NCBI GenBank assembly: GCA_024277835.1
Contig: JAJRUK010000391.1
Coordinates: 1-24,526, forward strand
Length of the DNA stretch: 24,526 nucleotides
Reading direction: 5' to 3'
Origin: Planctomycetota bacterium
GTDB taxonomy: Bacteria > Planctomycetota > Phycisphaerae > UBA1845
The notes below the pieces were generated by a model that was given only the letters and a program-made list of their open reading frames with translations, did not search any database and had not been told where the DNA came from. Below, piece after piece: positions 1-6,946 of the stretch. A program made the translations under genes and the position numbers. Within the stretch, counting starts at the first letter, position 1, and each line of letters opens with the position of its first letter.

Positions 1-224
1 ACATCGCCAACAAAGACCGGCTCGTGAAACTCCACTTCGTTGAACGAAATCGTGACGTAGCGTTTGTGCTGCTGCCTGACCGCTTCCACATACGCAGCCT
101 GGTCGATGAGCGACAAGATCACGCCACCGAAGATGGTCCCCTCGGCGTTGGTATCGCGGGGCATCATCACGACGCGGATCGACGGTTCGCCCGAAGGCGG
201 TGTCAGCGATTGCTTCTCGGCCAT
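1..224 (-). CDS. acyl-CoA thioesterase, hotdog fold (3' end outside window)
   Basis: Reading the minus strand from the ATG at 224 gives 74 codons, still open at the window edge. The sequence runs MAEKQSLTPP, then RVVMMPRDTNAEGTIFGG, then VILSLIDQAAYV. This is the N-terminal half of a YciA/BFIT-type acyl-CoA thioesterase. The pattern MP-x-DTN-x-x-G-x-IFGG-x-ILS-x-ID belongs to the hotdog core, where the central helix and the conserved Asn/Asp contribute to thioester hydrolysis. Such enzymes hydrolyse acyl-CoA to free acid and CoA in the cytoplasm. A strong AAAGGA ribosome-binding site lies 7-8 bases upstream of the ATG. The gene starts 27 bases after the stop of ygfZ on the same strand, so the two are probably co-transcribed. 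Chain-length preference cannot be told from the fragment. Confidence 0.82.
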   Translation of the reverse strand, partial: MAEKQSLTPPSGEPSIRVVMMPRDTNAEGTIFGGVILSLIDQAAYVEAVRQQHKRYVTISFNEVEFHEPVFVGD

Positions 225-251
225 CTGTTTATCCTTTTATCCAGCGACGCG

Positions 252-1343
252 CTACGCCTTTACAGGAACCCCGCTCGGTGGCACTGCCACCGATGCTGTA
301 AGGTCGCCGCCGTCTGTCTTGATCGTTACGCTTGTACCCGGGTCGCTCGCGGCTGTCTTGACGTAGCCAAGCGCGATCGGATGCCCGGTCGCGAGACTCT
401 GCGCAGCGCTGGTGATCGTCCCCACGTTAGCGCCGTCATGCACAATCGCGCTGCCGGGATTCGGAATTGACTCTCCGACAATATCGAGCTGAACAAGTCG
501 GCGTGCTAGCTTGTCGCGCGTTCGCATTCGCTCGATGATCTCTTGACCCAGGTAGCATCCTTTTTGAAAACTGACCGCCCGATCGAACTGCATCGTCTCA
601 GCCGGGAGGTACTCGCTTGTAATCTCTACGCCAGACCACGGAATACCCGCTTCGATACGTCGAAGTTGAACCGCATCAGTCCCGGTGGGTTTTGCGCGAA
701 ACGAGCCATCAGGATCAACCATCTTTGTCCAAACGTCGATCGCAGATTCTGTGGGGACATGCAAATCGAAACCGGGCTGACCGGCGAAGTTGTTTCGAAC
801 GAGAAGGCATGTGACACCGCAAGCATCGACCTCGACGCTGTTGATATCCGCCATCGCCGTCATCTGCGACGCACCAAGCGCTGTCGCGACGTCACTCGCG
901 CGATCGCCGGAAATTCCGAAAACGACCAGCTCGCCAGATCGGTCGCAGAGCGCGACGTCTTCCATAATGATGTACTTGTCAAAATGCGCGATCGCGTCTT
1001 TGAAGAAACAGCGGTCGATATCGAGGCGAAGCACATCGGGTCGAACAATAACGTTCAGGTCAAAGAGAATCCGCCCCTGCACATTGGTCGCAAACGAATA
1101 GTTCCCGTCGCCCGGTCCGAGCGTCTTGACGACGTTGGTCGTAAGATTGTGAAGCCAAGTCGCACGATCCGCTCCGCTGACTTCAACAATCGCCCGGTCG
1201 GCGCGATGAACGATCGCGGGGCCTGTTGCAAGCGCAGCGTATTCGGGGGCGACGTCGCCGTACCGCAAAACGATTCCGCCGTCGCCGCAAGTCCCACCTT
1301 TGTCAGCAGCGAACTGTTGCATGTAGCTAGCCCAAGTCGTCAC
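252..1343 (-). CDS. ygfZ: folate-binding Fe-S cluster maturation protein YgfZ (GcvT-like)
   Basis: This 363-residue cytoplasmic protein belongs to the YgfZ/CAF17 branch of the GcvT (T-protein) fold. The diagnostic KGCYLGQE signature is at residues 261-268, with the conserved Cys at 263, followed by an arginine-rich stretch at 272-282. The N-terminal half carries a GcvT-like folate-binding region, including LHNLTTN at 64-70. In characterised members the protein helps repair or insert Fe-S clusters in a tetrahydrofolate-dependent way and does not cleave glycine. Translation starts at GTG 1343, with AAAGGAG about 9 bases upstream. An ATG at 1350 is in another frame and stops after seven codons. 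The gene is divergent from the iscR operon across a 282-bp region, which supports the Fe-S role. It is followed at 27 bp by the thioesterase gene. Confidence 0.9.
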   Translation of the reverse strand: MTTWASYMQQFAADKGGTCGDGGIVLRYGDVAPEYAALATGPAIVHRADRAIVEVSGADRATWLHNLTTNVVKTLGPGDGNYSFATNVQGRILFDLNVIVRPDVLRLDIDRCFFKDAIAHFDKYIIMEDVALCDRSGELVVFGISGDRASDVATALGASQMTAMADINSVEVDACGVTCLLVRNNFAGQPGFDLHVPTESAIDVWTKMVDPDGSFRAKPTGTDAVQLRRIEAGIPWSGVEITSEYLPAETMQFDRAVSFQKGCYLGQEIIERMRTRDKLARRLVQLDIVGESIPNPGSAIVHDGANVGTITSAAQSLATGHPIALGYVKTAASDPGTSVTIKTDGGDLTASVAVPPSGVPVKA

Positions 1344-1464
1344 AATCCATTTCTCCTTTGAGTCCTGAGTCCGAGCCGTGAAATCGCTGCCCGAAAAATC
1401 TCAGAATAGCGCCGGACGGCGATCCGTACAAGCAAAGGCCCGACCCAGCGTCGCCCTAGGATAC

Positions 1465-1511
1465 GAAAAATGCGTTCTCGCTTTACGATTTGAGCGTAAA
1501 TCGCATTTTTC
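1465..1511. repeat. nested inverted repeat in the ygfZ-iscR divergent region
   Basis: A perfect 10-bp inverted repeat has arms GAAAAATGCG (1465-1474) and CGCATTTTTC (1502-1511). A second 6-bp inverted repeat, TTTACG (1482-1487) and CGTAAA (1495-1500), is nested inside it. The whole lies between two divergent genes, about 120 bp from the ygfZ start and 35 bp upstream of the putative isc -35 element. It could be a regulator site or a bidirectional stem-loop. The stem is AT-rich, so a factor-independent terminator is doubtful. The remainder of the 282-bp intergenic region outside this and the promoter shows nothing recognisable. Confidence 0.55.
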
Positions 1512-1546
1512 AGCAATTTCCTACATGTTTCAGCCCAGACAAGCCG

Positions 1547-1575
1547 TTGAAATAGTACCAATTTAGTGCTATATA
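1547..1575 (+). promoter_or_regulatory. putative sigma70-type promoter of the isc operon
   Basis: A -35 element TTGAAA (1547-1552) and a -10 element TATATA (1570-1575) are separated by exactly 17 bp. Transcription would start near 1582 and leave a leader of about 44 bases before the iscR ATG at 1626. It is the only near-consensus pair noticed in this intergenic region. The match was made by eye and no experiment supports it. Confidence 0.6.
1552..1572. promoter_or_regulatory. candidate IscR/Rrf2 operator overlapping the promoter
   Basis: A 21-bp imperfect palindrome has 8 of 10 symmetric pairs matching around T1562. Its outer arms are ATAG (1552-1555) and CTAT (1569-1572), with inner matches AC/GT and AA/TT. 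It fills the spacer between the -35 and -10 elements, where a bound repressor would block RNA polymerase. Known type 1 IscR sites are also about 25-bp palindromes beginning ATA and ending TAT, with AC/GT blocks. A wider ATAGTA...TACTAT pair spans 1552-1579. Autoregulation by IscR is the simplest reading, but it is inferred. Confidence 0.5.
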
Positions 1576-1625
1576 CTATAGGACTGGTTTTCGGGCAAGC
1601 CGAGACCCGGTTGAAGGTGAAGAAA

Positions 1626-2117
1626 ATGCTGGCGCTGACGAAGAAAACGGATTACGCCTTGCTCGCACTGTCGTATCTCGCGCGAACGCGCGGGGCGTTG
1701 ATTAGTGCGCGCGAGATTGCACGTTTGTCGCGTATTTCGCTTCCGGTGCTTACGAATATCTTGAAGACGTTGGTGCAGTCGGGAATTACGGTGAGTGAGC
1801 GCGGGGCGAGCGGTGGCTATCGACTCGCACGCGGAACGGACGAAATCACGCTGGAATCGATCATCTCCGCGATCGAGGGGCCTCTTCGGTTTGTGCAGTG
1901 TACGGTGGACCCTTCAGTCAAGGAATCTTCGGGATGCGAATTGGCAGATCACTGTCCGATTCGATACCCGGCGCAGCGAATCAATGTTCGGTTGCGAGAG
2001 TTTTTGGAAAGCGTCACGCTGGGCGAAGTTATCGGCGACTATGCAGAACGCATCAGCGTAAACGTTGAAGGTTGCGGCGAGCACTCACAAGAGGCTGTCG
2101 CAGCGATGAAGGAGTAA
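1626..2117 (+). CDS. iscR: Rrf2-family Fe-S-sensing transcriptional regulator (IscR-type)
   Basis: This 163-residue protein is a winged-helix Rrf2 family regulator. It opens with MLALTKKTDYALLALSYLAR, the typical family N-terminus, and has the wing motif GASGGYRLAR at 60-69. Three cysteines, C92, C104 and C110, lie where IscR binds a [2Fe-2S] cluster. The spacing is C-x11-C-x5-C, not the C-x5-C-x5-C of E. coli IscR. The position equivalent to the fourth ligand His107 reads Arg here (CPIR), as in SUF-type Rrf2 regulators. The start chosen has a GAAGGTGA ribosome-binding site just upstream. A longer in-frame start at 1566 would lie upstream of the predicted -10 element. As first gene of the isc operon it probably represses its own promoter when holding a cluster. 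Confidence 0.9.
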   Translation: MLALTKKTDYALLALSYLARTRGALISAREIARLSRISLPVLTNILKTLVQSGITVSERGASGGYRLARGTDEITLESIISAIEGPLRFVQCTVDPSVKESSGCELADHCPIRYPAQRINVRLREFLESVTLGEVIGDYAERISVNVEGCGEHSQEAVAAMKE

Positions 2118-2124
2118 GACAACG

Positions 2125-3336
2125 ATGGGTATGGTTTATCTGGACAATAACGCGACGACGCCGCTCGATCCGCGAGTGCTCGACGCGATGCTGCCTTTCC
2201 TCAAAGGCGAGTTTGGCAACGCTGCGAGTCGCAGTCATCAGTTTGGCTGGACGGCAGAGGAAGCTGTTGAAAAAGCACGCAAACAGGTGGCAGCCGTTCT
2301 TTCTGCGAACTCGAAAGAGATCGTGTGGACGAGCGGTTCGACTGAGGGAAACAACCTCGCGATTTTGGGCGCTGCACGAATGTACGCAGAGAAGGGCAAG
2401 CACATTATTACTTGCCGGATCGAGCACAAGGCCGTCATCGACCCCTGCAAATACCTCGAAACGCAGGGGTATGAGGTCACGTGGCTTGACCCGGACGGAA
2501 AAGGTCGCGTTAGCGCCGATCAGGTTCGCAGCGCGATTCGCGACGATACGATTCTCGTTTCGCTGATGTTCGCGAATAACGAGATCGGTACGATTCATCC
2601 GATCACCGAGATCGGTGCGGTTTGCAAGGAGCACGGCGTTCTTTTCCACACGGATGCGACGCAGGCGTTTGGTAAGATTCCGATCGACGTGAACGAGATG
2701 GGAATCGACATCCTCTCGTTGTCCGCCCACAAAATTTATGGTCCCAAAGGCGTCGGGGCGCTTTTCGTTCGGCGAAAAAAACCTCGTGTGCGACTTGTTC
2801 CGATTATTCATGGCGGTGGCCACGAACGCGGGATGCGTAGCGGGACGCTGAACGTTCCGGGGATCGTTGGATGCGGTGAAGCGGCCGAGATTGCGATGAA
2901 CGAGATGCCCACCGAAAGCGTTCGCATCCGCAAGCTCGGCGAGAAGCTTTGGAACGGGTTCAACAGCCAACTGACGGAGATTTTTCTCAACGGCGACCCG
3001 GACCACTGCCTGCCCAATACGGTCAACGTGAGTTTTCTGTATGTCGAAGGCGAAAGTTTGATGATGGGCTTTAGTGACCTTGCTGTGAGTAGCGGTAGCG
3101 CTTGTACGAGTGCGTCCTTAGAGCCAAGCTATGTTCTTAAAGGACTCGGACTCGGCGACGACATCGCTCATAGCTCGATACGGTTTTCTCTGGGTCGGTT
3201 TACGACCGAAGCCGAGATCGACCAGGCGATCGAGCAGGTCGTCAAAGCAGTGAACCATTTACGAGACCTTAGCCCGCTCTATGAAATGGCGCAGGCGGGG
3301 ATCGATCTATCGAAAGTGGAGTGGCAACACCACTAA
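2125..3336 (+). CDS. iscS: cysteine desulfurase IscS
   Basis: This PLP-dependent cysteine desulfurase of 403 residues takes sulfur from L-cysteine as an enzyme persulfide, releases alanine, and passes the sulfur to IscU and other acceptors. It starts with the family pattern YLDNNATTPLDPRVLDAM. It has the PLP Schiff-base lysine at K203 in SLSAHKIYGPKG, and the catalytic cysteine at C327 in the flexible loop SSGSACTSASLEPSYVL. The C-terminus SPLYEMAQAGIDLSKVEW is the IscS-type tail that contacts IscU, which separates it from NifS and SufS. AAGGAG lies 10 bases upstream of the ATG at 2125. A second in-frame ATG at 2131 is possible. The stop of iscR is only 7 bases upstream, so the two are co-transcribed. 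Confidence 0.97.
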   Translation: MGMVYLDNNATTPLDPRVLDAMLPFLKGEFGNAASRSHQFGWTAEEAVEKARKQVAAVLSANSKEIVWTSGSTEGNNLAILGAARMYAEKGKHIITCRIEHKAVIDPCKYLETQGYEVTWLDPDGKGRVSADQVRSAIRDDTILVSLMFANNEIGTIHPITEIGAVCKEHGVLFHTDATQAFGKIPIDVNEMGIDILSLSAHKIYGPKGVGALFVRRKKPRVRLVPIIHGGGHERGMRSGTLNVPGIVGCGEAAEIAMNEMPTESVRIRKLGEKLWNGFNSQLTEIFLNGDPDHCLPNTVNVSFLYVEGESLMMGFSDLAVSSGSACTSASLEPSYVLKGLGLGDDIAHSSIRFSLGRFTTEAEIDQAIEQVVKAVNHLRDLSPLYEMAQAGIDLSKVEWQHH

Positions 3337-3351
3337 GAAACAATAAACTCA

Positions 3352-3378
3352 CCGCAAGACACGAACAGGGTCTTGCGG
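3352..3378 (+). other. intercistronic hairpin between iscS and iscU
   Basis: A perfect 9-bp stem, CCGCAAGAC (3352-3360) and GTCTTGCGG (3370-3378), closes a 9-base loop in the 63-bp gap between iscS and iscU. It ends 7 bases before the AAGGAG of iscU. No U-run follows, so it is unlikely to be a simple terminator. It could be an mRNA processing or stability element that sets IscU level apart from IscRS, or it could tune iscU translation. Confidence 0.55.
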
Positions 3379-3399
3379 AAACCTGAAGGAGAGACACCG

Positions 3400-3837
3400 A
3401 TGGCTTATAGCGACAAAGTCGTAGACCACTACGAAAACCCGAGAAATGTAGGGACGCTCGACGCCGACGCGAAGAACGTCGGGACGGGGATCGTGGGTGC
3501 GCCGGAGTGTGGCGATGTGATGCGCCTGCAAATCGAGGTGGACGACAAAGATCGAATCGTCGACGCTAAGTTCAAGACGTTTGGTTGTGGTAGCGCGATT
3601 GCGAGCAGCTCGCTGGCAACGGAATGGATCAAGGGCCGCACGATCGACGAAGCTCTGGCGCTCAAGAACACAGAGATCGTTACGGAGCTTGCACTACCGC
3701 CGGTGAAGATTCACTGCAGCGTGCTTGCCGAGGACGCCGTTCGGGCGGCGATCGCGGATGTGAAGAAAAAACGCGAGGACACTGCCTCGCTTGAAACGGG
3801 TGCTGCCGCGGCTGGTGCCGCCAGCTCGATGACATAA
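3400..3837 (+). CDS. iscU: Fe-S cluster scaffold protein IscU
   Basis: This is the scaffold on which [2Fe-2S] clusters are built from IscS sulfur and iron, 145 residues long. It begins MAYSDKVVDHYENPRNVG, as in classical IscU. The cluster ligands are all present at the E. coli positions: C37 in APECGDVM with the following D39, C63 in FGCGSA, and H105-C106 in IHCSVLAED. The chaperone-recognition motif LPPVK is at 99-103, which fits the HscA/HscB genes downstream. The start at 3400 is preceded 8 bases upstream by AAGGAG. An upstream in-frame TTG at 3373 lies inside the intercistronic hairpin and is unlikely. The tail from about residue 122 is an extra basic then Ala-rich extension beyond the usual 128-residue length. 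Confidence 0.97.
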   Translation: MAYSDKVVDHYENPRNVGTLDADAKNVGTGIVGAPECGDVMRLQIEVDDKDRIVDAKFKTFGCGSAIASSSLATEWIKGRTIDEALALKNTEIVTELALPPVKIHCSVLAEDAVRAAIADVKKKREDTASLETGAAAAGAASSMT

Positions 3838-3903
3838 AGTCGCCGGATAACGGCAAAGGTAAACGAGTCAGAAAGTCTTATTGATAGACCGGAGTAAGCA
3901 ACA

Positions 3904-4254
3904 ATGGTTACACTGACAGAACTCGCCGCTCGCGAGGTCAACAACATTATCGAACAACAGAACAAGTCTGCCAAGGACACGGACGAGTCGCCGGCGAAGA
4001 TGTACCTGCGCGTTGGCGTCAAGGGCGGCGGCTGCAGCGGGTTTAGCTACTCGCTCGACCTTTCGGAAACCAAGACCGAAAACGACGAAGTCTGGACGCA
4101 GCACGGGATCGACGTGGTGTGCGACCCGAAGAGCATGCTGTACCTCGACGGGACGACGGTCGACTTCAAGGATGAGTTGATGGGTCGCGGGTTTGTGTTT
4201 ACGAATCCCAACGCGACCAGTTCTTGCGGTTGCGGGTCCAGCTTCTCGACGTAA
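3904..4254 (+). CDS. iscA: A-type Fe-S carrier protein IscA
   Basis: This 116-residue A-type (HesB/IscA) protein carries or inserts clusters, or delivers iron, for apo-proteins. Three conserved cysteines are present: C44 in GGGCSGFSYSL, and C108 and C110 in the C-terminal CGCGSSF motif, matching the C35/C99/C101 set of E. coli IscA. A short charged insertion at about residues 20-31 accounts for the extra length over the usual 107. GGAG lies 9 bases upstream of the ATG. It sits 66 bp after iscU, the normal ISC position. It could equally serve the ErpA role, as no second A-type gene is visible in the window. Confidence 0.95.
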   Translation: MVTLTELAAREVNNIIEQQNKSAKDTDESPAKMYLRVGVKGGGCSGFSYSLDLSETKTENDEVWTQHGIDVVCDPKSMLYLDGTTVDFKDELMGRGFVFTNPNATSSCGCGSSFST

Positions 4255-4281
4255 GACGCGGCGGAAGCGCATGAGCATTGA

Positions 4282-4352
4282 ACACTCAAGCGGCGAGGAC
4301 AACCCCCCTCGATCCCCCCTTAGTAAAGGGGGGACGGAAGAACAATCCGCTA
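4282..4352. repeat. dispersed repeat, copy 1 (incomplete), between iscA and hscB
   Basis: This stretch begins ACACTCAAG and ends CCGCTA, and aligns over about 70 bp with 8392-8462. A 33-bp core (4304-4336 against 8413-8445) is identical. It contains the hairpin CCCCCCTT-AGTA-AAGGGGGG with the loop bases shared. The other copy continues into a right terminal repeat TTGAGTGT, but this copy diverges right after CCGCTA, so its right end is lost. The repeat reads open in the hscB frame and would add residues such as NPPRSPLSKGG if translated. Confidence 0.7.
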
Positions 4353-4396
4353 AGGATGTCCGTTACTTGCGACCCACTCCGCGACAGGAACATGTG

Positions 4397-5041
4397 ATGG
4401 ATGAACGGGCGATATCGCTGCCGGTGAAGTGTCTTAGTTGCAATGAGCAACTGACGACGCCGATCGTGTGCGATGGTTGCCATACGCTTTATCCGGTCCC
4501 GCAATCTGCGGATTTCTTCGACCTGCTTTCGATTCCGCGAACGTTCGCGCTCGATAGCGAATCGCTCTCGCGGGCGTATCGCTCGATCGCGCGGCAGATT
4601 CATCCGGATACATTTGGCGGCGACTCGATCGAAGCGAGGAACCTGTCGACGCGACTGTCCGCCCAGATCAACGAGGCGTTCGCTACGCTGCGCGATCCTG
4701 TAAAACGTGCGGCCTATATTCTGGAAATCGCGGGCGGACCGAGCGCGATCGAAGTTCGCGAAGTCCCCGGAACACTGCTTGGCGAAGTGATGATGCTTCG
4801 CGAAGAGATCGAGCAAGCCCAGAAAAGCGGTGACGAAGCGGCGATGGAAAAACATCGCGAGACGATTACAACGCGACGCGAAGACACGTTGCGTCTAATT
4901 GCTGACAGGGCTGACGCCTTGTGGGAAGCGAGCGACGAGGACAAGAAGGCGTTTCGAGTGCTGCTTAATTCGATTAAGTATTTCGACAACCTTCTTGCGG
5001 AACTTCAGGCTGACCCGCTTGCGGCCGGAAAGGATCATTAA
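4397..5041 (+). CDS. hscB: J-domain co-chaperone HscB (with N-terminal tetracysteine domain)
   Basis: This 214-residue co-chaperone delivers IscU to HscA and stimulates its ATPase. The J domain has its HPD triad at 69-71 (QIHPDTF) and the family pattern DFFDLLSIPRTFALD before it. The C-terminal part, about 115-205, is the predicted HscB three-helix IscU-binding bundle. Ahead of the J domain is a C-L-S-C...C-D-G-C pair (C12, C15, C25, C28), a likely zinc knuckle absent from E. coli HscB but present in eukaryotic HSC20. The start at 4397 has AGGAA 6 bases upstream. The frame stays open upstream through ATG 4271 and the repeat at 4282-4352, giving a possible longer form, but that extension looks like translated repeat. 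It ends 3 bases before hscA. Confidence 0.9.
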   Translation: MDERAISLPVKCLSCNEQLTTPIVCDGCHTLYPVPQSADFFDLLSIPRTFALDSESLSRAYRSIARQIHPDTFGGDSIEARNLSTRLSAQINEAFATLRDPVKRAAYILEIAGGPSAIEVREVPGTLLGEVMMLREEIEQAQKSGDEAAMEKHRETITTRREDTLRLIADRADALWEASDEDKKAFRVLLNSIKYFDNLLAELQADPLAAGKDH

Positions 5042-5044
5042 CGC

Positions 5045-6919
5045 GTGGGCGAGAAGCGCGACATTATTATTGGTATCGACCTTGGGACGACCAACTCGCT
5101 CGTTGCGATGGCCGACGAAGCGGGGCCGCGGCTTATCGCCGGGGATGCGGAAAGTGACGATGTCATAGTGCCGTCCGTGGTTGGGTTTGACGAGACAGGC
5201 GCGATGCAAACCATCGGTACAAGCGCTCGAGCGCACGCTATCGAACGTCCGACGACCACGGTTCATTCAATCAAGCGACTGATGGGGCGCGGGTTCGCGG
5301 ATGTCGAGCAGGAAATCGCGGCGCTGCCCTATCGTGTAGAGAAACGAGACGCAGCCACCGATCGAGACATGGCAGAAGTCGTTATTGGCGCGCGATCGTT
5401 TACGCCTCCGGAAGTCAGCGCTCTGATCCTGCGACATCTCAAGCAGCGAGCGGAAAAACACTTCGGACACCCGGTCAGCCGGGCTGTCATTACCGTCCCG
5501 GCACAGTTCGACGACGCGCAACGACAGGCGACGCGAGACGCGGGGCAGATCGCCGGTCTTGAAGTGGTTCGCATCGTGAATGAACCGACAGCCGCTGCGC
5601 TTGCCTACGGTTTGGATCGCAAAGAGGACGCAACGATCGCGGTGTACGACCTGGGTGGGGGCACGTTTGACATTTCGATTCTTCGACTGGAAGACGGCGT
5701 GTTTGAAGTACTCGCCACCAATGGCGACACGCACCTGGGCGGCGACGATTTTGACAATGCACTGATTGCGCTCTTCGCCGAAGAAATTCGCGATCAGTTT
5801 GGAGTCGAAATCACATCGCCGACGATCAAGCAGCAACTTCGAACGCTTTCGGAGAATATCAAGAAGCGCCTGAGCGATCGGGACGAAGCGCAAATCGAAA
5901 TCGCCATCGGAAACGACAAGGTTTATCGGAAAACGATCACGCGCAACGCCTTCGAGCAGATGATCGCCCCATTCGTTATACGAACGCTCGATGCATGTTC
6001 GCGAGCGATGAAAACGGCAAGCTTAACACCCGGCGACATCGATCAGGTCGTGCTGGTGGGCGGTTCGACGCGCGTGCCGTACGTGCGAAAAAGGGTCGCA
6101 GAAGTTTTCAATACAAAACCCTACACCGCGCTGAACCCTGAGCATGTTGTCGGGCTGGGGGCGGGGGTGCAAGCGTCCATTCTGTCGGGGATCGAGCGCG
6201 ATGTGCTGCTTCTTGACGTAACGCCGCTGTCTTTGGGGATCGAAACGCTGGGCGGTGCGATGGGCAAACTCATCGCAGCCAACGTGAAAATCCCCTGCCA
6301 AGCAAGCGAAACGTTCACAACGTTCAAGGACGGTCAGACGAATATTAAGATCAACGTATTGCAGGGCGAACGCGAGCTGGCGAAGGACTGCCGTTCGCTG
6401 GGCGTGTTCGAACTTGGCGGTGTTCCGCCAATGCCCGCGGGTCTTCCGAAAATCAGCGTGACCTTCTTGATCGATCAAAACGGCATTCTCAATGTTTCTG
6501 CCAAGGAGCAGCGTAGTGGGAAGGCTGCGAGTATCCAGATTATTCCTTCGCACGGACTGACGCGCGACGAAGTGAAGCGGATGGAGCAGGAAGCCATCAC
6601 GCACGCACGCGAGGACATGGCTGCGCATCATTTGATCGACGTGCGAACGACGCTGGCATTCGACCTGAACAAAGTCGAGAGTATGCTTCACCGCCATTCG
6701 TCGCAGTTTGATGAAACAGAGATTGAAGATTTCAGGCAACGCATCGCTGAATTACGAACGTTTGCCCAATCATGTGACGATCCGACCAAGATCAACGAAC
6801 GACGCGAGGCGTTTAATCACTCGACGCTGCCACTGGCCGAGCGGGCGATGACGGCTGCTCTTTCCGGGTCGGTTGCGACCGATGACGGCGACAACATTCA
6901 AGCGCCGCCGAGTAACTAA
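5045..6919 (+). CDS. hscA: Hsp70-type chaperone HscA
   Basis: This 624-residue specialised Hsp70 binds the LPPVK motif of IscU and, driven by ATP and HscB, promotes release of the cluster to target proteins. The nucleotide-binding domain carries phosphate-1 motif GIDLGTTNS (residues 10-18), phosphate-2 motif DLGGGTFDIS (from 202) and adenosine motif VLVGGSTRVPYVRK (from about 336). The hydrophobic interdomain linker reads VLLLDVTPLSLGIET. Length fits HscA (about 616) and is a little below DnaK. Translation starts at GTG 5045, with AAAGGA 10 bases upstream and only 3 bases after the hscB stop. Start and stop are adjacent, so translation is probably coupled. Position between hscB and fdx identifies it as HscA and not DnaK. 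Confidence 0.95.
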   Translation: MGEKRDIIIGIDLGTTNSLVAMADEAGPRLIAGDAESDDVIVPSVVGFDETGAMQTIGTSARAHAIERPTTTVHSIKRLMGRGFADVEQEIAALPYRVEKRDAATDRDMAEVVIGARSFTPPEVSALILRHLKQRAEKHFGHPVSRAVITVPAQFDDAQRQATRDAGQIAGLEVVRIVNEPTAAALAYGLDRKEDATIAVYDLGGGTFDISILRLEDGVFEVLATNGDTHLGGDDFDNALIALFAEEIRDQFGVEITSPTIKQQLRTLSENIKKRLSDRDEAQIEIAIGNDKVYRKTITRNAFEQMIAPFVIRTLDACSRAMKTASLTPGDIDQVVLVGGSTRVPYVRKRVAEVFNTKPYTALNPEHVVGLGAGVQASILSGIERDVLLLDVTPLSLGIETLGGAMGKLIAANVKIPCQASETFTTFKDGQTNIKINVLQGERELAKDCRSLGVFELGGVPPMPAGLPKISVTFLIDQNGILNVSAKEQRSGKAASIQIIPSHGLTRDEVKRMEQEAITHAREDMAAHHLIDVRTTLAFDLNKVESMLHRHSSQFDETEIEDFRQRIAELRTFAQSCDDPTKINERREAFNHSTLPLAERAMTAALSGSVATDDGDNIQAPPSN

Positions 6920-6946
6920 CAGAATAAACAAAAGGAACTACGCAAT

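Noticed and set aside
1340..1566. Small open frames in the ygfZ-iscR intergenic region on both strands
   Set aside because: They are short, basic and motif-free. They cross the predicted promoter and inverted repeat and have no ribosome-binding site.
1566..1625. Longer iscR start at 1566
   Set aside because: It would begin upstream of the predicted -10 element and add 20 residues absent from the family. The start at 1626 has a ribosome-binding site.
2053..3006. 317-codon minus-strand open frame opposite iscS
   Set aside because: The product is Arg/Asn-rich without motifs and lies wholly opposite an unmistakable IscS.
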